64,000 nt of DNA, from positions 62,001 to 126,000 of the forward strand of contig NZ_JAGO01000014.1 of the NCBI RefSeq assembly GCF_000526695.1. Reading direction: 5' to 3'. A program made the translations under genes and the position numbers. The notes beneath the pieces are model-generated. The model was not told the origin of the DNA. It saw nothing but the letters and a program-made list of their open reading frames with translations, and made no database searches. This stretch comes from Carnimonas nigrificans ATCC BAA-78 (lineage in GTDB: Bacteria > Pseudomonadota > Gammaproteobacteria > Pseudomonadales > Halomonadaceae). Position 1 is the stretch's first letter, and every line of letters begins with the position of its first letter. Positions 17,228-26,705 of the stretch are shown here, piece after piece.

Positions 17228-18763
17228 GTGGCAGGGTTGCTTAAATCCGGCGCAGTGGTCGGTGCCATGACAATGGTCTCGCGCGTACTGGGGCTGGTGC
17301 GCGATATGATGACCAGTGCCCTGCTAGGGGCAACTGGCAGCGCCGATGCTTATGTCATTGCCTTCAGAATTCCCAATCTGTTGCGCAGGTTGTTTGCGGA
17401 AGGGGCCTTTAGCCAGGCTTTTGTTCCGGTGCTGTCTGAATACGCCACCACCAGGGATCATGACGAGGTAAAACGGCTGCTCAATTCGGCGGCGGGCGCA
17501 CTGGCGCTGATTCTTGCCGCCATTACAGTGGTTGCAGTGCTGGCTTCGCCATTACTGGTATGGGTGTTCGCTCCAGGGTTCGCGGAAGTGCCGGGCAAAA
17601 TGGAACTGACGGCGCAGATGTTGCGCATCATGTTCCCCTATCTGCTGCTGATATCGCTGACGGCCTTTTGCGGAGCCGTGCTCAATACCTGGGATCGCTT
17701 CGCGGTGCCGGCACTGACGCCGGTCTTTCTCAATCTCACCATGATCGCTTCGATGCTGTGGCTGGCACCGCATTTGTCGATACCCGCAATGGCGCTGGCG
17801 TGGGGGGTGTTGGCCGCCGGTGTTATTCAGCTAGGCTTTCAAATGCCGTTTCTGTGGCGTTTAAAACTGCTGCCCAAGCCTTGGCCCGACTTCAGGCACC
17901 CTGGCGTTAAACGTATTCTCAAGCTGATGGGGCCGGCCATCTTTGGCGTGTCAGTGTCGCAAATCAACCTGACGCTCAACTCGATTCTGGCCTCCTTCCT
18001 GACAACGGGAAGTGCAACCTGGCTTTTCTACTCGGATCGGCTGGTCGATTTGCCGACCGGTATCGTGGGCGTGGCGATCGGCACGGTGATTCTACCCGCG
18101 CTGTCGCGCGAGAAGGCGGCCAATGATCCGCTGCACTTTTCGCGTATGATCGACTGGGGGCTGCGCACCATACTGCTTCTCAGCCTTCCCGCTGCCATTG
18201 CGATCTTCATTCTTGCCGAACCGATGCTGGTGACGCTGTTTCATTATGGCAAGATGACGGATCACGATATTGTCATGACTGCGCAGAGCTTGCGGGGTCT
18301 GTGCTTTGGCATGATTGGCTATATGCTGATCAAGGTGCTGGCTCCCGGCTTCTATGCACGCCAGGACACCAAAACACCGGTGCGCATTGGTATTGTCGCG
18401 GTGATCGCCAATATAGTGTTTAACCTCATCCTGGTCGGGCCGCTGGCGCACGTCGGGTTGGCATTGGCAACTGCGCTGGCGTCGTTTGTTAACGCAGGGT
18501 TGCTGGGCCGAGGGTTGTGGCGTGCCGGTGTGCTGAAGTTCCATAAGGGGTGGTGGCGTTACGGGATGCAGGTAGGTTCTGCCTGCCTGCTGATGGCCGC
18601 TGCACTGTTATGGTGGGTGCCGCCCTGGCAGCAGTGGGTGGCATGGGGCGCAGCGCAGCGTGCAGAGGGCATGGCGCTTACAGTGGTAGGCGCGATGGCT
18701 ATCTACTTTGGGTGGTTGGCGGTGACCGGCATGCGTCTATCCCAGTTCAGAATGCGAGGCTGA
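17228..18763 (+). CDS. murJ: Lipid II flippase MurJ
   Basis: Moves the peptidoglycan precursor lipid II across the inner membrane. The 511-residue product is hydrophobic throughout, consistent with 14 helices, and starts with the signature LLKSGAVVGAMTMVSRVLGLVRDM and the SADAYVIAFRIPNLLRRLFAEGAF block with the conserved arginines of the family. The GTG at 17228 is preceded by AAAGGAG, a strong site. It is five bases upstream of ribF, as in many gammaproteobacteria (murJ-ribF-ileS-lspA), so the genes are likely co-transcribed. Confidence 0.96.
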   Translation: MAGLLKSGAVVGAMTMVSRVLGLVRDMMTSALLGATGSADAYVIAFRIPNLLRRLFAEGAFSQAFVPVLSEYATTRDHDEVKRLLNSAAGALALILAAITVVAVLASPLLVWVFAPGFAEVPGKMELTAQMLRIMFPYLLLISLTAFCGAVLNTWDRFAVPALTPVFLNLTMIASMLWLAPHLSIPAMALAWGVLAAGVIQLGFQMPFLWRLKLLPKPWPDFRHPGVKRILKLMGPAIFGVSVSQINLTLNSILASFLTTGSATWLFYSDRLVDLPTGIVGVAIGTVILPALSREKAANDPLHFSRMIDWGLRTILLLSLPAAIAIFILAEPMLVTLFHYGKMTDHDIVMTAQSLRGLCFGMIGYMLIKVLAPGFYARQDTKTPVRIGIVAVIANIVFNLILVGPLAHVGLALATALASFVNAGLLGRGLWRAGVLKFHKGWWRYGMQVGSACLLMAAALLWWVPPWQQWVAWGAAQRAEGMALTVVGAMAIYFGWLAVTGMRLSQFRMRG

Positions 18764-18768
18764 AAGGC

Positions 18769-19812
18769 ATGGAGTTGATCAGAGGACTGCACAATCTGCG
18801 CCCGTCTCATCGCGGCTGCGTAGCGACCATCGGCAACTTTGATGGGGTGCATCGAGGCCATATCGAAATTCTGAACCAGCTCCACCGCCGTGCCGAAGCG
18901 TTAAAGCTGCCTACCGCCGTGGTGCTGTTCGAGCCGCAGCCGCGTGAATACTTCTCCAGCAACCAGGCGCCGCCGCGGCTGACTTCCCTGCGCGACAAGC
19001 TGCGCCTGATGGAGCAGGCCGGTATCGACCGGGTGCTATGCCTTCCCTTTAATCAGCGCCTTCGAGAGCTGTCCGCGCGTGAGTTTGTGGATCGGGTCTT
19101 GATTGATGGCCTGAATATCAGCTATCTGGTGGTGGGGGACGATTTCCGCTTTGGCTGTGACCGCGCTGGTGACTTCGCGCTGCTTGAAGAGATTGGGCGC
19201 GAACATAACTTCAGCGTGGTGAACACTCGCTCCTTTCAGCTTGATGGTGAGCGCGTCTCTTCCAGTCGCGTGCGCACGCTGCTGGCTTCCGGCAATTTCC
19301 GTCAGGCGGCGGAGCTGCTGGGGCGCCCCTATCGTTTTGCCGGACGAGTGGTCGAGGATCGTCAGTTGGGCAGAACCATCGGCGTGCCGACGGCCAATAT
19401 TCCGCTGCCTAATACGCCGCTGGTATTGCGCGGCGTTTATGCCGTTCTCGTGGAGCGGGAAAATGGCGAACTTTACGCGGGAGCGGCCAACTTTGGCTGG
19501 CGTCCCACGGTAGGCAGCGAGCGCCCCGTGCTAGAGGTGCATCTGATAGATTTTAACGGTGATCTATACGGTGAGCGGCTAGTGGTGATTCCGTGCATGC
19601 GGTTGCGTGGCGAAGTCACCTTCCCCGGTATTGAGGTGCTGAAGCAGCAGCTCCATCATGATGTCGCGGTCAGCCGCGATTACCTGTCGCCGCTGTTACC
19701 TGACTTGCGTCAGCAGCAGGCGGCAGTGACTGACATCGCACAACTGCCGCTGGCAAGCGTACCGCTATCGCCTTCAACGGATCACACGCGGCCCGTTGGA
19801 GAACTAGTGTGA
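18769..19812 (+). CDS. ribF: Bifunctional riboflavin kinase/FAD synthetase RibF
   Basis: Converts riboflavin to FMN and then FAD. The N-terminal nucleotidyltransferase domain has TIGNFDGVHRGH (HxGH-like) and the SSSRVRTLL motif; the C-terminal flavokinase domain has GRTIGVPTANI and YAGAANFGWRPTVG. The ATG at 18769 follows the murJ stop by five bases with an AAAGG site overlapping that stop. The open frame extends further upstream inside murJ, but that part has no family match. At 347 residues it is about 35 longer than E. coli RibF (313), the excess being a non-conserved C-terminal tail rich in Q, A and P. Confidence 0.96.
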   Translation: MELIRGLHNLRPSHRGCVATIGNFDGVHRGHIEILNQLHRRAEALKLPTAVVLFEPQPREYFSSNQAPPRLTSLRDKLRLMEQAGIDRVLCLPFNQRLRELSAREFVDRVLIDGLNISYLVVGDDFRFGCDRAGDFALLEEIGREHNFSVVNTRSFQLDGERVSSSRVRTLLASGNFRQAAELLGRPYRFAGRVVEDRQLGRTIGVPTANIPLPNTPLVLRGVYAVLVERENGELYAGAANFGWRPTVGSERPVLEVHLIDFNGDLYGERLVVIPCMRLRGEVTFPGIEVLKQQLHHDVAVSRDYLSPLLPDLRQQQAAVTDIAQLPLASVPLSPSTDHTRPVGELV

Positions 19813-19957
19813 AGCAGCGTTCTCTTTATTTCGCGTGCAATTTTCAACGCTCGCTCGGTCGCCATTCTGCGGCCTTGCGTGCGCTTCGGCAGTTCTTTCT
19901 CTGTAATGGGCCGATGGGTGCCCACTCCCTATTTGCAACGACTTCCATGAGCAGGCC

Positions 19958-22822
19958 ATGAGCGATCAAACACACGACTACAAGCATACGCTGAACTTGC
20001 CGCATACGGATTTCCCGATGCGTGGCAATCTGCCCAGTAAGGAGCCAGCCCGTCTGGCCCGCTGGACCGACATGCACCTTTACGAAAAACTGCGTGAAGC
20101 GCGCCACGGTCGGCAGCGTTTCATTCTGCATGACGGCCCTCCCTACGCGAATGGCAGTATTCATATCGGACATGCGGTCAACAAGATCCTCAAGGATATG
20201 GTGGTCAAGTCCAAGAACCTGGCGGGCTTCGATGCGCCTTACGTGCCCGGCTGGGACTGCCACGGCCTGCCTATCGAACATAAGGTTGAAACTGTTCATG
20301 GCAAGCATTTGCAGGCGGATAAAGCGCGTGAGCTATGCCGTGAATATGCCGGTGAGCAGATAGCCGGACAGAAGGCTGACTTCATTCGTTTAGGCGTGCT
20401 GGGAGAGTGGGCTAACCCCTACCTGACCATGAACTTTGCCAACGAAGCCAACGAGATTCGTGCGCTGGGCAAAATTGCCGAGCGTGGCTTTGTCTACAAA
20501 GGGCTTAAGCCAGTTAACTGGTGCTTTGATTGTCAGTCAGCGCTGGCGGAAGCCGAAGTGGAATATCAGGACAAGGAGTCCGATGCGATTGATGTGGCGT
20601 TCCCCGCCGCCGACAGTGCAGCATTAGCGGCAGCCTTTGGTCTGGATGCACTGCCGAAGCCTGCTGCCGTCGTGATCTGGACAACAACCCCCTGGACCAT
20701 TCCGGCTAACCAGGCGTTGAACGTTCACCCCGACTTCGACTACGTGCTGGTCGATAGCGGTGAGCGCCTGCTGCTGCTCGCGGAAGAGCTGGTCGAAAGC
20801 AGTCTTGAGCGCTTTGGTCTTGAAGGTGAAGTGATCGCCCGTACTCAGGGCAACAAGCTCGATCATCTCGAATTCCGCCATCCGCTCGCCAACACCGATA
20901 GCGGTTATGATCGCGTTGCTCCGGTGCTGCTGGCCGATTATGTAGAGCTGGGTGCCGGTACTGGCGTGGTGCATTCTGCGCCAGCCTATGGCGAGGATGA
21001 CTTCTACTCCTGCCAGCGCAACGGTTTCAGCTATGACGACATCCTGAATCCGGTGCAATCCAACGGCGTATATGCTCAATCGCTACCGCTCTTCGGCGGT
21101 CAGTTTATCTGGAAAGCGAATCCTAATATCGTGGCGGTGCTGAGTGATTCCGGCAATCTGCTGGCACACAAGCGCATCAGCCACAGCTACATGCACTGCT
21201 GGCGTCATAAAACGCCGCTGATCTATCGCGCTACTGCACAGTGGTTTATCGCGATGGATAAAGCCGGACAGGATGGTCACACCCTGCGCGAGTATGCCCT
21301 CCAAGGCGTTGACGATACACGCTTCTATCCTGCCTGGGGCAAGAACCGGCTGCACAGCATGATCGAAGGTCGCCCCGACTGGTGTATCTCCCGCCAGCGC
21401 AACTGGGGAGTGCCGATTCCGTTCTTCCTGCACCGTGAAAGCGGTGAGCTGCATCCACGCACTCAGCAGTTGATCGCGGAAGTCGCCCTGCGCGTCGAAA
21501 AAGAAGGCATTGAGGCGTGGTTCAAGCTCGATGCGGCAGAGCTGTTGGGGGATGAAGCGAGCCAGTACGAGAAGGTTACCGATACGCTCGACGTATGGTT
21601 CGATTCAGGCACCACTCACTTCCATGTGCTGCGCGGCTCGCACTCCGAGCTGGCACATGCGGAAGGCAATGTTGCCGATCTCTACCTGGAAGGCTCCGAT
21701 CAGCATCGCGGCTGGTTCCAGTCGTCGCTGCTGACAGGTTCGGCCATTGATGAGCGCCCCCCCTATAAAGCGCTGCTGACGCACGGCTTCACCGTCGATC
21801 AGCAGGGGCGCAAGATGTCGAAATCGGTGGGTAACGTCGTCGCACCCCAGCAGATCATGGATAAGCTGGGCGCAGATATTCTTAGGCTGTGGGTCTCGTC
21901 GAGCGATTACTCGGCAGAGATTCCGGTCTCCGACGAGATCCTCAAGCGTATCGCTGACGCCTACCGCCGTATTCGCAACACGGCACGCTTTATGCTGGGC
22001 AACCTGACCGGCTTCGACCCCGCTCGCGATATTGTTGCACCGGAGCAGATGATCGCGCTGGATCGCTGGGCCGTGGATCGCGCTGCACAGCTTCAGCAGC
22101 GTGTGGAGAAAGCCTATAGCGAGTACCGCTTCCTCGACGTTTATCAGCAAGTGCTGACATTCTGTTCGCGTGATATGGGCAGCTTCTATCTGGATATCAT
22201 CAAGGATCGCCAGTACACCACCCAGGCCGATTCACTGCCGCGCCGCAGTTGCCAGACAGCGCTGTATCACATCGTGCAGGCGCTGAGCCGCTGGATGGCA
22301 CCGATTCTCTCGTTCACCGCCGATGAAGTGTATGAAAACATCCCCGGCAGCAAGCTTGATAGCGTGCTGCTGGAGGAGTACTACACCGATCTGGCGACGC
22401 TGCCTGATGATTTCGCCTGCGGACGCGAGTTCTGGGCGCGTGTGATGGATGTGAAGCAGGCGGTGAACAAGTGTCTGGAAACCGCGCGCGGTGAAGGACT
22501 GGTCAAAGGCTCGCTGGATACCGAAGTCACACTTTACGTCGATGACGAACTTCACACCCTGCTTGGTAGCCTCGGTCATGAATTGCGCTTTGTGCTGATC
22601 ACCTCTGAAGCGCGTCTGGCACCGCTTGATGAAGCAGCGGATGCAGCTGCAACCGAGCTTGAAGGCTTGAAGGTCAAGGTCGAAGCAAGTGCCTGGCCCA
22701 AGTGTGAACGTAGCTGGGAGCGTCGCCCCGATGTGGGCACCCATGCAGAGTACCCGACGCTGTGCGAGCGCAGTATCCTGAACCTGCCGGGACATGAGGG
22801 TGAGGTACGCTTGTATGCCTGA
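19958..22822 (+). CDS. ileS: Isoleucyl-tRNA synthetase (zinc-knuckle cysteines partly lost)
   Basis: Class I aminoacyl-tRNA synthetase, 954 residues, charging tRNA-Ile. The HIGH motif ([14 protein letters not shown]), the CP1 editing domain ([14 protein letters not shown]) and KMSKS ([12 protein letters not shown]) are intact. The C-terminal zinc-binding domain of bacterial IleRS normally holds two CXXC knuckles; in E. coli the ligands are Cys901, 904, 921 and 924. Here the equivalent positions are Cys916, Ser919, Cys936 and Ser939: the spacing is kept but the second cysteine of each pair is serine (codons AGC and AGT). Everything else looks functional. It follows ribF by 145 bases and overlaps lspA by 8 bases. 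Confidence 0.97.
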   Translation: MSDQTHDYKHTLNLPHTDFPMRGNLPSKEPARLARWTDMHLYEKLREARHGRQRFILHDGPPYANGSIHIGHAVNKILKDMVVKSKNLAGFDAPYVPGWDCHGLPIEHKVETVHGKHLQADKARELCREYAGEQIAGQKADFIRLGVLGEWANPYLTMNFANEANEIRALGKIAERGFVYKGLKPVNWCFDCQSALAEAEVEYQDKESDAIDVAFPAADSAALAAAFGLDALPKPAAVVIWTTTPWTIPANQALNVHPDFDYVLVDSGERLLLLAEELVESSLERFGLEGEVIARTQGNKLDHLEFRHPLANTDSGYDRVAPVLLADYVELGAGTGVVHSAPAYGEDDFYSCQRNGFSYDDILNPVQSNGVYAQSLPLFGGQFIWKANPNIVAVLSDSGNLLAHKRISHSYMHCWRHKTPLIYRATAQWFIAMDKAGQDGHTLREYALQGVDDTRFYPAWGKNRLHSMIEGRPDWCISRQRNWGVPIPFFLHRESGELHPRTQQLIAEVALRVEKEGIEAWFKLDAAELLGDEASQYEKVTDTLDVWFDSGTTHFHVLRGSHSELAHAEGNVADLYLEGSDQHRGWFQSSLLTGSAIDERPPYKALLTHGFTVDQQGRKMSKSVGNVVAPQQIMDKLGADILRLWVSSSDYSAEIPVSDEILKRIADAYRRIRNTARFMLGNLTGFDPARDIVAPEQMIALDRWAVDRAAQLQQRVEKAYSEYRFLDVYQQVLTFCSRDMGSFYLDIIKDRQYTTQADSLPRRSCQTALYHIVQALSRWMAPILSFTADEVYENIPGSKLDSVLLEEYYTDLATLPDDFACGREFWARVMDVKQAVNKCLETARGEGLVKGSLDTEVTLYVDDELHTLLGSLGHELRFVLITSEARLAPLDEAADAAATELEGLKVKVEASAWPKCERSWERRPDVGTHAEYPTLCERSILNLPGHEGEVRLYA

Positions 22823-23345
22823 TTCGTCTGCGCAAGCAGCGGCGCCCATGCGCTCACCACTACGCTGGCTGTGGCTGTCGGTATTGGTGATCGCCATTGA
22901 TCTGGGGGCCAAGTGGCTGGCGGTCAGCGGTCTTGAATACCGTCAACCGCATCCGGTCATCAACGGCTTCTTCGATCTGACGCTGCTCTTCAACCATGGC
23001 GCTGCGTTCAGCTTTCTGGCTGACCACGCTGGCTGGCAGCGCTGGTTGTTTGCGCTGATTGCGGTAGTGGCTGCCATTGGCCTGTCGTTCTGGATGACGC
23101 GGCTCAAGCAGGGGCAGCGTGGCATGGCCATCGCACTGGCGCTGATTATCGGCGGCGCTCTGGGTAATCTGTTTGACCGCATGGTACATGGCTACGTGAT
23201 CGACTTTCTGTCGTTTCACTGGCAGAACCTGTACTACTATCCAGCGTTCAATATTGCCGATAGCGCGATTACTGTCGGTGCGATCATGCTGATTCTGGAT
23301 GCGTTCAGATCGCCACGTAAGGCAATCAACAAGGAGCGCTCATGA
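22815..23345 (+). CDS. lspA: Lipoprotein signal peptidase LspA
   Basis: Inner-membrane aspartyl peptidase that cleaves signal peptides from diacylglyceryl-modified prolipoproteins. It has four hydrophobic segments and both catalytic regions: [19 protein letters not shown] and [15 protein letters not shown]. The chosen ATG (22815) overlaps the end of ileS by 8 bases, indicating translational coupling; an in-frame upstream start at 22794 lies deeper in ileS. About 176 residues, slightly longer than E. coli (164). Its stop overlaps the fkpB start (ATGA). BamD in this window is one likely substrate. Confidence 0.95.
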   Translation: MPDSSAQAAAPMRSPLRWLWLSVLVIAIDLGAKWLAVSGLEYRQPHPVINGFFDLTLLFNHGAAFSFLADHAGWQRWLFALIAVVAAIGLSFWMTRLKQGQRGMAIALALIIGGALGNLFDRMVHGYVIDFLSFHWQNLYYYPAFNIADSAITVGAIMLILDAFRSPRKAINKERS

Positions 23346-23806
23346 GCGCCGTAACGCCAGGCAGTGCGACGGTGGGGGAAGGCACCACCGTCACGCTGCA
23401 TTTCACGCTCACCCTTGAAAATGGCACGCAGGTGGACACCACCCGCGATAAAAAGCCGGCCACCTTTGACTTTGGTGATGGCAATTTGCCACCGGGCTTC
23501 GAACAGCCCCTGAAGGGAATGCAGGCCGGTGAGCGAAACGCCTTCACCATTTCGCCCGAGCATGCTTTTGGTCAGTACAACGAGCAGAACGTGCAGCTGC
23601 TGACGCGCGATGCGTTCAGTGACGATATCGAGCTGGAAGTGGGCACGGTGGTGGCTTTTACCGATCCTGCTGGCGGCGAACTGCCCGGCGTGATCAAAAC
23701 CATTGAAGGCGAGCAGGTGGAAGTAGATTTCAATCACCCGCTGGCGGGTAAGCCTCTGGTCTTTGATGCGGAAATTATCGCCGTGACGCCGACCACAACG
23801 CACTAA
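23342..23806 (+). CDS. fkpB: FKBP-type peptidyl-prolyl isomerase FkpB/SlpA
   Basis: Cytosolic prolyl isomerase of the SlyD/SlpA group, 154 residues. The FKBP domain (TVTLHFTLTLENGTQVDTT ... GNLPPGFEQPLKGMQAGE) is split by the inserted-in-flap chaperone domain (AFGQYNEQNVQLLTRDAF ... HPLAGKPLVFDAEI). It overlaps lspA by four bases (ATGA). In E. coli and many relatives ispH follows immediately; here a terminator and minor-pilin genes follow instead. A histidine-rich tail like that of SlyD is missing, supporting FkpB. Confidence 0.93.
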   Translation: MSAVTPGSATVGEGTTVTLHFTLTLENGTQVDTTRDKKPATFDFGDGNLPPGFEQPLKGMQAGERNAFTISPEHAFGQYNEQNVQLLTRDAFSDDIELEVGTVVAFTDPAGGELPGVIKTIEGEQVEVDFNHPLAGKPLVFDAEIIAVTPTTTH

Positions 23807-23836
23807 GTCACCAAGCCGCTCACTTGGTGAATATTC

Positions 23837-23870
23837 AAGCCCTTGTCGTTGATTCGACAGGGGCTTTTTT
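23837..23870 (+). terminator. Intrinsic terminator after fkpB
   Basis: A 12-bp stem (23837-23848 with 23855-23866, one G-T pair) with loop TTGATT and a T run. It ends the ribF-ileS-lspA-fkpB unit. Confidence 0.9.
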
Positions 23871-24025
23871 CGTTCCTTCTTGAAGAAGCCTGCCCTTGCG
23901 AAAGCCCTTCCTGCCATCAGTTGGAAGTAGAGCGTGAATAAAGAGCCATGGCGTTTTACATCCACGCTTAATTTATGGCCGTCGCCGCCGATCTGCTTCC
24001 GTTAGAGACGGAGCGGAGGCAGGGC

Positions 24026-24385
24026 ATGGCGGGGAGTGAATCAGGATTCGCGCTGATTGAGCTAATGGCGGCCATGATTGTTGCTGCCGTGGGGATTGCG
24101 GCGGTAGCCAATGGGATGGCACTGCTTGATGGGCGCGCGGAACTGTTGCAACAGCGCAGCCTGGCAGCGCGATCCTTGGCGGATCTGGCGGTAGAACACG
24201 CGCTGGGCATCACTGGCAGAGAAGAGCATGTCTCCAGTAATAGTGCACTCGTTAGCCTCTGCGCTCGAAGCGTTGGGCGCGATATGCAGCTATGGCTTGA
24301 CTGGTCGCAGCAGGGACATCGCTGTGCCGGTGAGAAGAAGGCGGCAGCGTCAGAAGTGATTAGGGTGCGAGGGCATCATGAGTAG
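24026..24385 (+). CDS. Type IV minor prepilin, PilV-like
   Basis: Short prepilin of 119 residues. The N-terminus MAGSESG|FALIELMAAMIVAAVGIAAV has a class III signal: short leader, cleavage after Gly, Phe+1 and Glu+5, then a hydrophobic helix. The ATG at 24026 is chosen because it gives a 7-residue leader and has GGAGG seven bases upstream; an in-frame start 17 codons earlier is less likely. It is the first of three overlapping genes (8-base overlap with the next). PilV is assigned from order and N-terminus only; the C-terminal part is short and not distinctive. Minor pilins of this kind prime pilus assembly at the inner membrane. Confidence 0.75.
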   Translation: MAGSESGFALIELMAAMIVAAVGIAAVANGMALLDGRAELLQQRSLAARSLADLAVEHALGITGREEHVSSNSALVSLCARSVGRDMQLWLDWSQQGHRCAGEKKAAASEVIRVRGHHE

Positions 24386-25181
24386 CGCGCCTGACGAGAG
24401 TGGCGTGGTGCTGAGCGAGATGCTGGTTGTCATGCTGGTGACTGCGCTGCTGGTTGCCGCCATGTTGAGTATGCACGCACAGCTTCAAGGTCAGCTTCTT
24501 CACTTGGGAACGCGTCAGCAGGCTTACGAGCGGGCGCGTCTGGCGAGTCTGATTATCGAACAGGAGGTCAAGCGTGCGGGGTTCTGGGGGCTGCCATCAG
24601 GAGGGGATATTCACGCCATGCCACCTGCGCTTAGCGCTGCGCGTGGCGAAATACGGTGCCAGCGCCAGCCTTGTGTCACTTCACGGGATGATGCGCTCGC
24701 AGGATCAGGTCGTGGCAGTGATGGGCTGATTGTGCGCTATGCGCGGGCTAGTCATGAGCTGACCGGCACCGATCTGCCGTTTATTGATGTGACAGGATCA
24801 CGGCAAGGCTGGCGTTATTACGCCACGGGGCTTTATCTCTCCGGCTCGCCGCGTGGGCTTTTCCAGCGCATTGCGGGAAGGAGGAGTGCAGAAGAGCTGG
24901 TGCGAGGCATCTGTGAGTTGAGGTGTCGCTATGCCGAAATCAACGAGCAAGGAAGGGTAGGGCGATGGCAGCCTGCTGCTGCCGTTCAGCAGTGGCACGC
25001 GGTGGTAGCGTTGCAGTGTCGCATTTCCGCGACAGGCGGTGAATGTAGAGACCAACGTACCATGGCGCAGCGTCAGTTGAGTGTGGCACTACGCAATCCT
25101 TTGGAGCGCTGGAAGGCGCAGCAACAGTGGCAGCAGCTAGCGCACGCCACGCCGAAGGATTCCGCCGATGAACGCCAATGA
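24378..25181 (+). CDS. Type IV minor prepilin, PilW-like
   Basis: A 267-residue prepilin with leader MSSAPDESG|VVLSEMLVVMLVTALLVAAML: Gly-1 and Glu+5 present, Val at +1 in place of Phe. The segment TRQQAYERARLASLIIEQEVKRAGFWG is typical of PilW/GspJ proteins, which begin with a long helix and the RAGF motif. Four cysteines in the second half (IRCQRQPC, GICELRC) may form disulfides in the periplasm. It overlaps the PilV-like gene by 8 bases and the PilX-like gene by 14, indicating one operon. Confidence 0.8.
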   Translation: MSSAPDESGVVLSEMLVVMLVTALLVAAMLSMHAQLQGQLLHLGTRQQAYERARLASLIIEQEVKRAGFWGLPSGGDIHAMPPALSAARGEIRCQRQPCVTSRDDALAGSGRGSDGLIVRYARASHELTGTDLPFIDVTGSRQGWRYYATGLYLSGSPRGLFQRIAGRRSAEELVRGICELRCRYAEINEQGRVGRWQPAAAVQQWHAVVALQCRISATGGECRDQRTMAQRQLSVALRNPLERWKAQQQWQQLAHATPKDSADERQ

Positions 25182-25590
25182 GCGCGGCATGGCACTGCCG
25201 TTAGCGCTATTGTTGATTATGCTGTTATCGGTATTGCTGGAAGGAGCGGGGGCGCGTTTGCAGCGTGAAATAGTGAACGTGAACCGAGAATTTTCGGCAC
25301 TGGAGAGTGGGATTGTACTGACGCAGAGAGTCGAGGAGGTTTGGCGAGCACTTGAGCGTGGCATTCCCGCCACTTCGCTCGGCACTAGTGAAATATGTAT
25401 TGCGGTAGGCAATCGGGAGCCGGCACACGTATGCCCATGGCTGCCTTCACGCGACTGTCAGGCGCTGGAAGTGGCGGCCTGGTACTGCCATGACAAGCAG
25501 CATGGCGAGAAGATCATCAGAGGCGGCTGGCGTGTATCCAAGGGCAGTACCACCATGGCTATGGTGCCTGAGTACTGGCGCTGGGAGTAG
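25168..25590 (+). CDS. Type IV pilus assembly protein, PilX-like
   Basis: A 140-residue protein starting MNANERGMALPLALLLIMLLSVLLEGAGARLQ, matching the PilX N-terminal domain (short basic leader with Gly, a helix lacking Glu+5, as in GspK-type tip pilins). The start ATG has an AAGGA site. Cysteine pairs near the C-terminus (HVCPWLPSRDCQAL, WYCHD) may be structural. It ends with PEYWRWE inside the convergent FimT-like gene, a 32-base 3' overlap. No pilE- or pilY1-like gene follows, so this tip set is short compared with Pseudomonas. Confidence 0.72.
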   Translation: MNANERGMALPLALLLIMLLSVLLEGAGARLQREIVNVNREFSALESGIVLTQRVEEVWRALERGIPATSLGTSEICIAVGNREPAHVCPWLPSRDCQALEVAAWYCHDKQHGEKIIRGGWRVSKGSTTMAMVPEYWRWE

Positions 25591-26068
25591 CACTCTCAAG
25601 GTGCTCTTCCTCACGCGGACGGCCTGCACGATTGAGCACCAGACGGTAGTGGCTTCCGTAGCGGGTCGAAAAATCGAAGGTGGCATTCAACATATTGGCG
25701 GCGCTGTCCGGGCGAAAGATCAGCTCTGTCGCGGGACCGTTCAGTAACACGCCTGGTGATGGTTGAAAGTAGCTGGCGGAAAGCGTGCTGTCGCTGGGGG
25801 TATCGAGCATTGCTCCCGCTAGCCATTGCTGCCCGCAGTGCTGTGCGGCTTCTCCTCTTGCGCATAGGCGCTGTGGGGTGGCGGTGATCATACTGACGAG
25901 GCGGGCCTGTTCCACCAGTGCAGCGAAGCGCTGCCGATCCGTATATGCGCGTCGCTCCGTTAACCAGCGCTGACCGCTATTCAGCGAGTAACCGAGTACG
26001 ATTGAGACCATCACCATGGTCGCCATGACTGACACCAGTGAGAATCCGCTTTGGGCATGAGAAGACAT
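25559..26068 (-). CDS. FimT/GspH-like prepilin lacking Glu+5
   Basis: A 169-residue prepilin on the strand opposite to the PilV/W/X genes. Leader MSSHAQSG|FSLVSVMATMVMVSIVLGYSL gives Gly-1 and Phe+1, but position +5 is Ser and the usual IELM is VSVM. The region ERRAYTDRQRFAALVEQARLVSM is typical of GspH/FimT. Glu+5 normally guides subunit docking and methylation, so this protein may dock differently or be losing function. The open frame is intact. FimT in some gammaproteobacteria binds DNA during uptake; no such role can be claimed here. ATG at 26066-26068 with a GAGGAAA site upstream. Confidence 0.7.
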   Translation of the reverse strand: MSSHAQSGFSLVSVMATMVMVSIVLGYSLNSGQRWLTERRAYTDRQRFAALVEQARLVSMITATPQRLCARGEAAQHCGQQWLAGAMLDTPSDSTLSASYFQPSPGVLLNGPATELIFRPDSAANMLNATFDFSTRYGSHYRLVLNRAGRPREEEHLESATPSASTQAP

Positions 26069-26278
26069 TCGCGTTTCCTCTTGAAAAACAGCAGGAAACT
26101 AGCCTATCGGTCGCGTATTCGCGCAAGTTTAGCGGTTTGAGGAAGTGCTAGAGATTTAGAGAGAGAGACTGTGGGGCAAAAAGAGAGGCGGCCCAACGCG
26201 CTTGATGGAAAAGGCGAGCTGCAAGCGAGTAAACGTTAGCCGCAGAAGAGGGCTGGCAGGTGAGCAGGGAGTATTCCG

Positions 26279-26518
26279 TCAGCCCTGATGCGCATGTTCC
26301 TTGCAGCAATAGGCGGGGGAAGATGCCCCTTCCTTATACACGGCATCGGTTGCTGCAATATGTACACCGCACTGTGCGCAGCGCACGGTATTGATGCTGG
26401 GAACTTCGCGATGCGTTGGTGCTTCCTGGTGCTTGCGCGTTAATGATGCTTTTTTCAGGCTGGTGAAAAATCTGAACGCAATGTAGCCGAGCAGTGCGAC
26501 AGTGAGCAGTTGTAGCAA
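26279..26518 (-). CDS. PP0621-family small membrane protein with zinc-type motif
   Basis: A 79-residue protein: one N-terminal hydrophobic segment (LLTVALLGYIAFRFF), a charged linker, then VRCAQCGVHIAATDAVYKEG and YCCKEHAHQG, a CXXC...C-H pattern that suggests a small zinc-bound domain. This matches the PP0621 family of uncharacterised proteins seen near pilS/minor-pilin loci in pseudomonads and halomonads, from memory of the family. The ATG at 26516-26518 follows an AGCTTCTACC stretch without a strong ribosome site. Function unknown. Confidence 0.75.
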   Translation of the reverse strand: MLQLLTVALLGYIAFRFFTSLKKASLTRKHQEAPTHREVPSINTVRCAQCGVHIAATDAVYKEGASSPAYCCKEHAHQG

Positions 26519-26655
26519 GGTAGAAGCTCCCGAATGAGGCGCAGGCGGGCCGTGGCTGGCGAAATATGCAGCCAGTGTATAGCGAGTTTGCGCAGCACGC
26601 CAACGGCGGGTGGAAGTGCGCGTTTATCAAACGGTGATCGCTTGGCAGAACAACG

Positions 26656-26688
26656 AAAAAGGCGCGAAACTCATGCTTCGCGCCTTTT
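26656..26688 (-). terminator. Bidirectional-type terminator after bamD
   Basis: A 12-bp perfect stem AAAAGGCGCGAA/TTCGCGCCTTTT (26657-26668 with 26677-26688), loop ACTCATGC. On the minus strand it lies 18 bases past the bamD stop. Confidence 0.9.
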
Positions 26689-26705
26689 CTCTTCCCAAAA
26701 AACTT

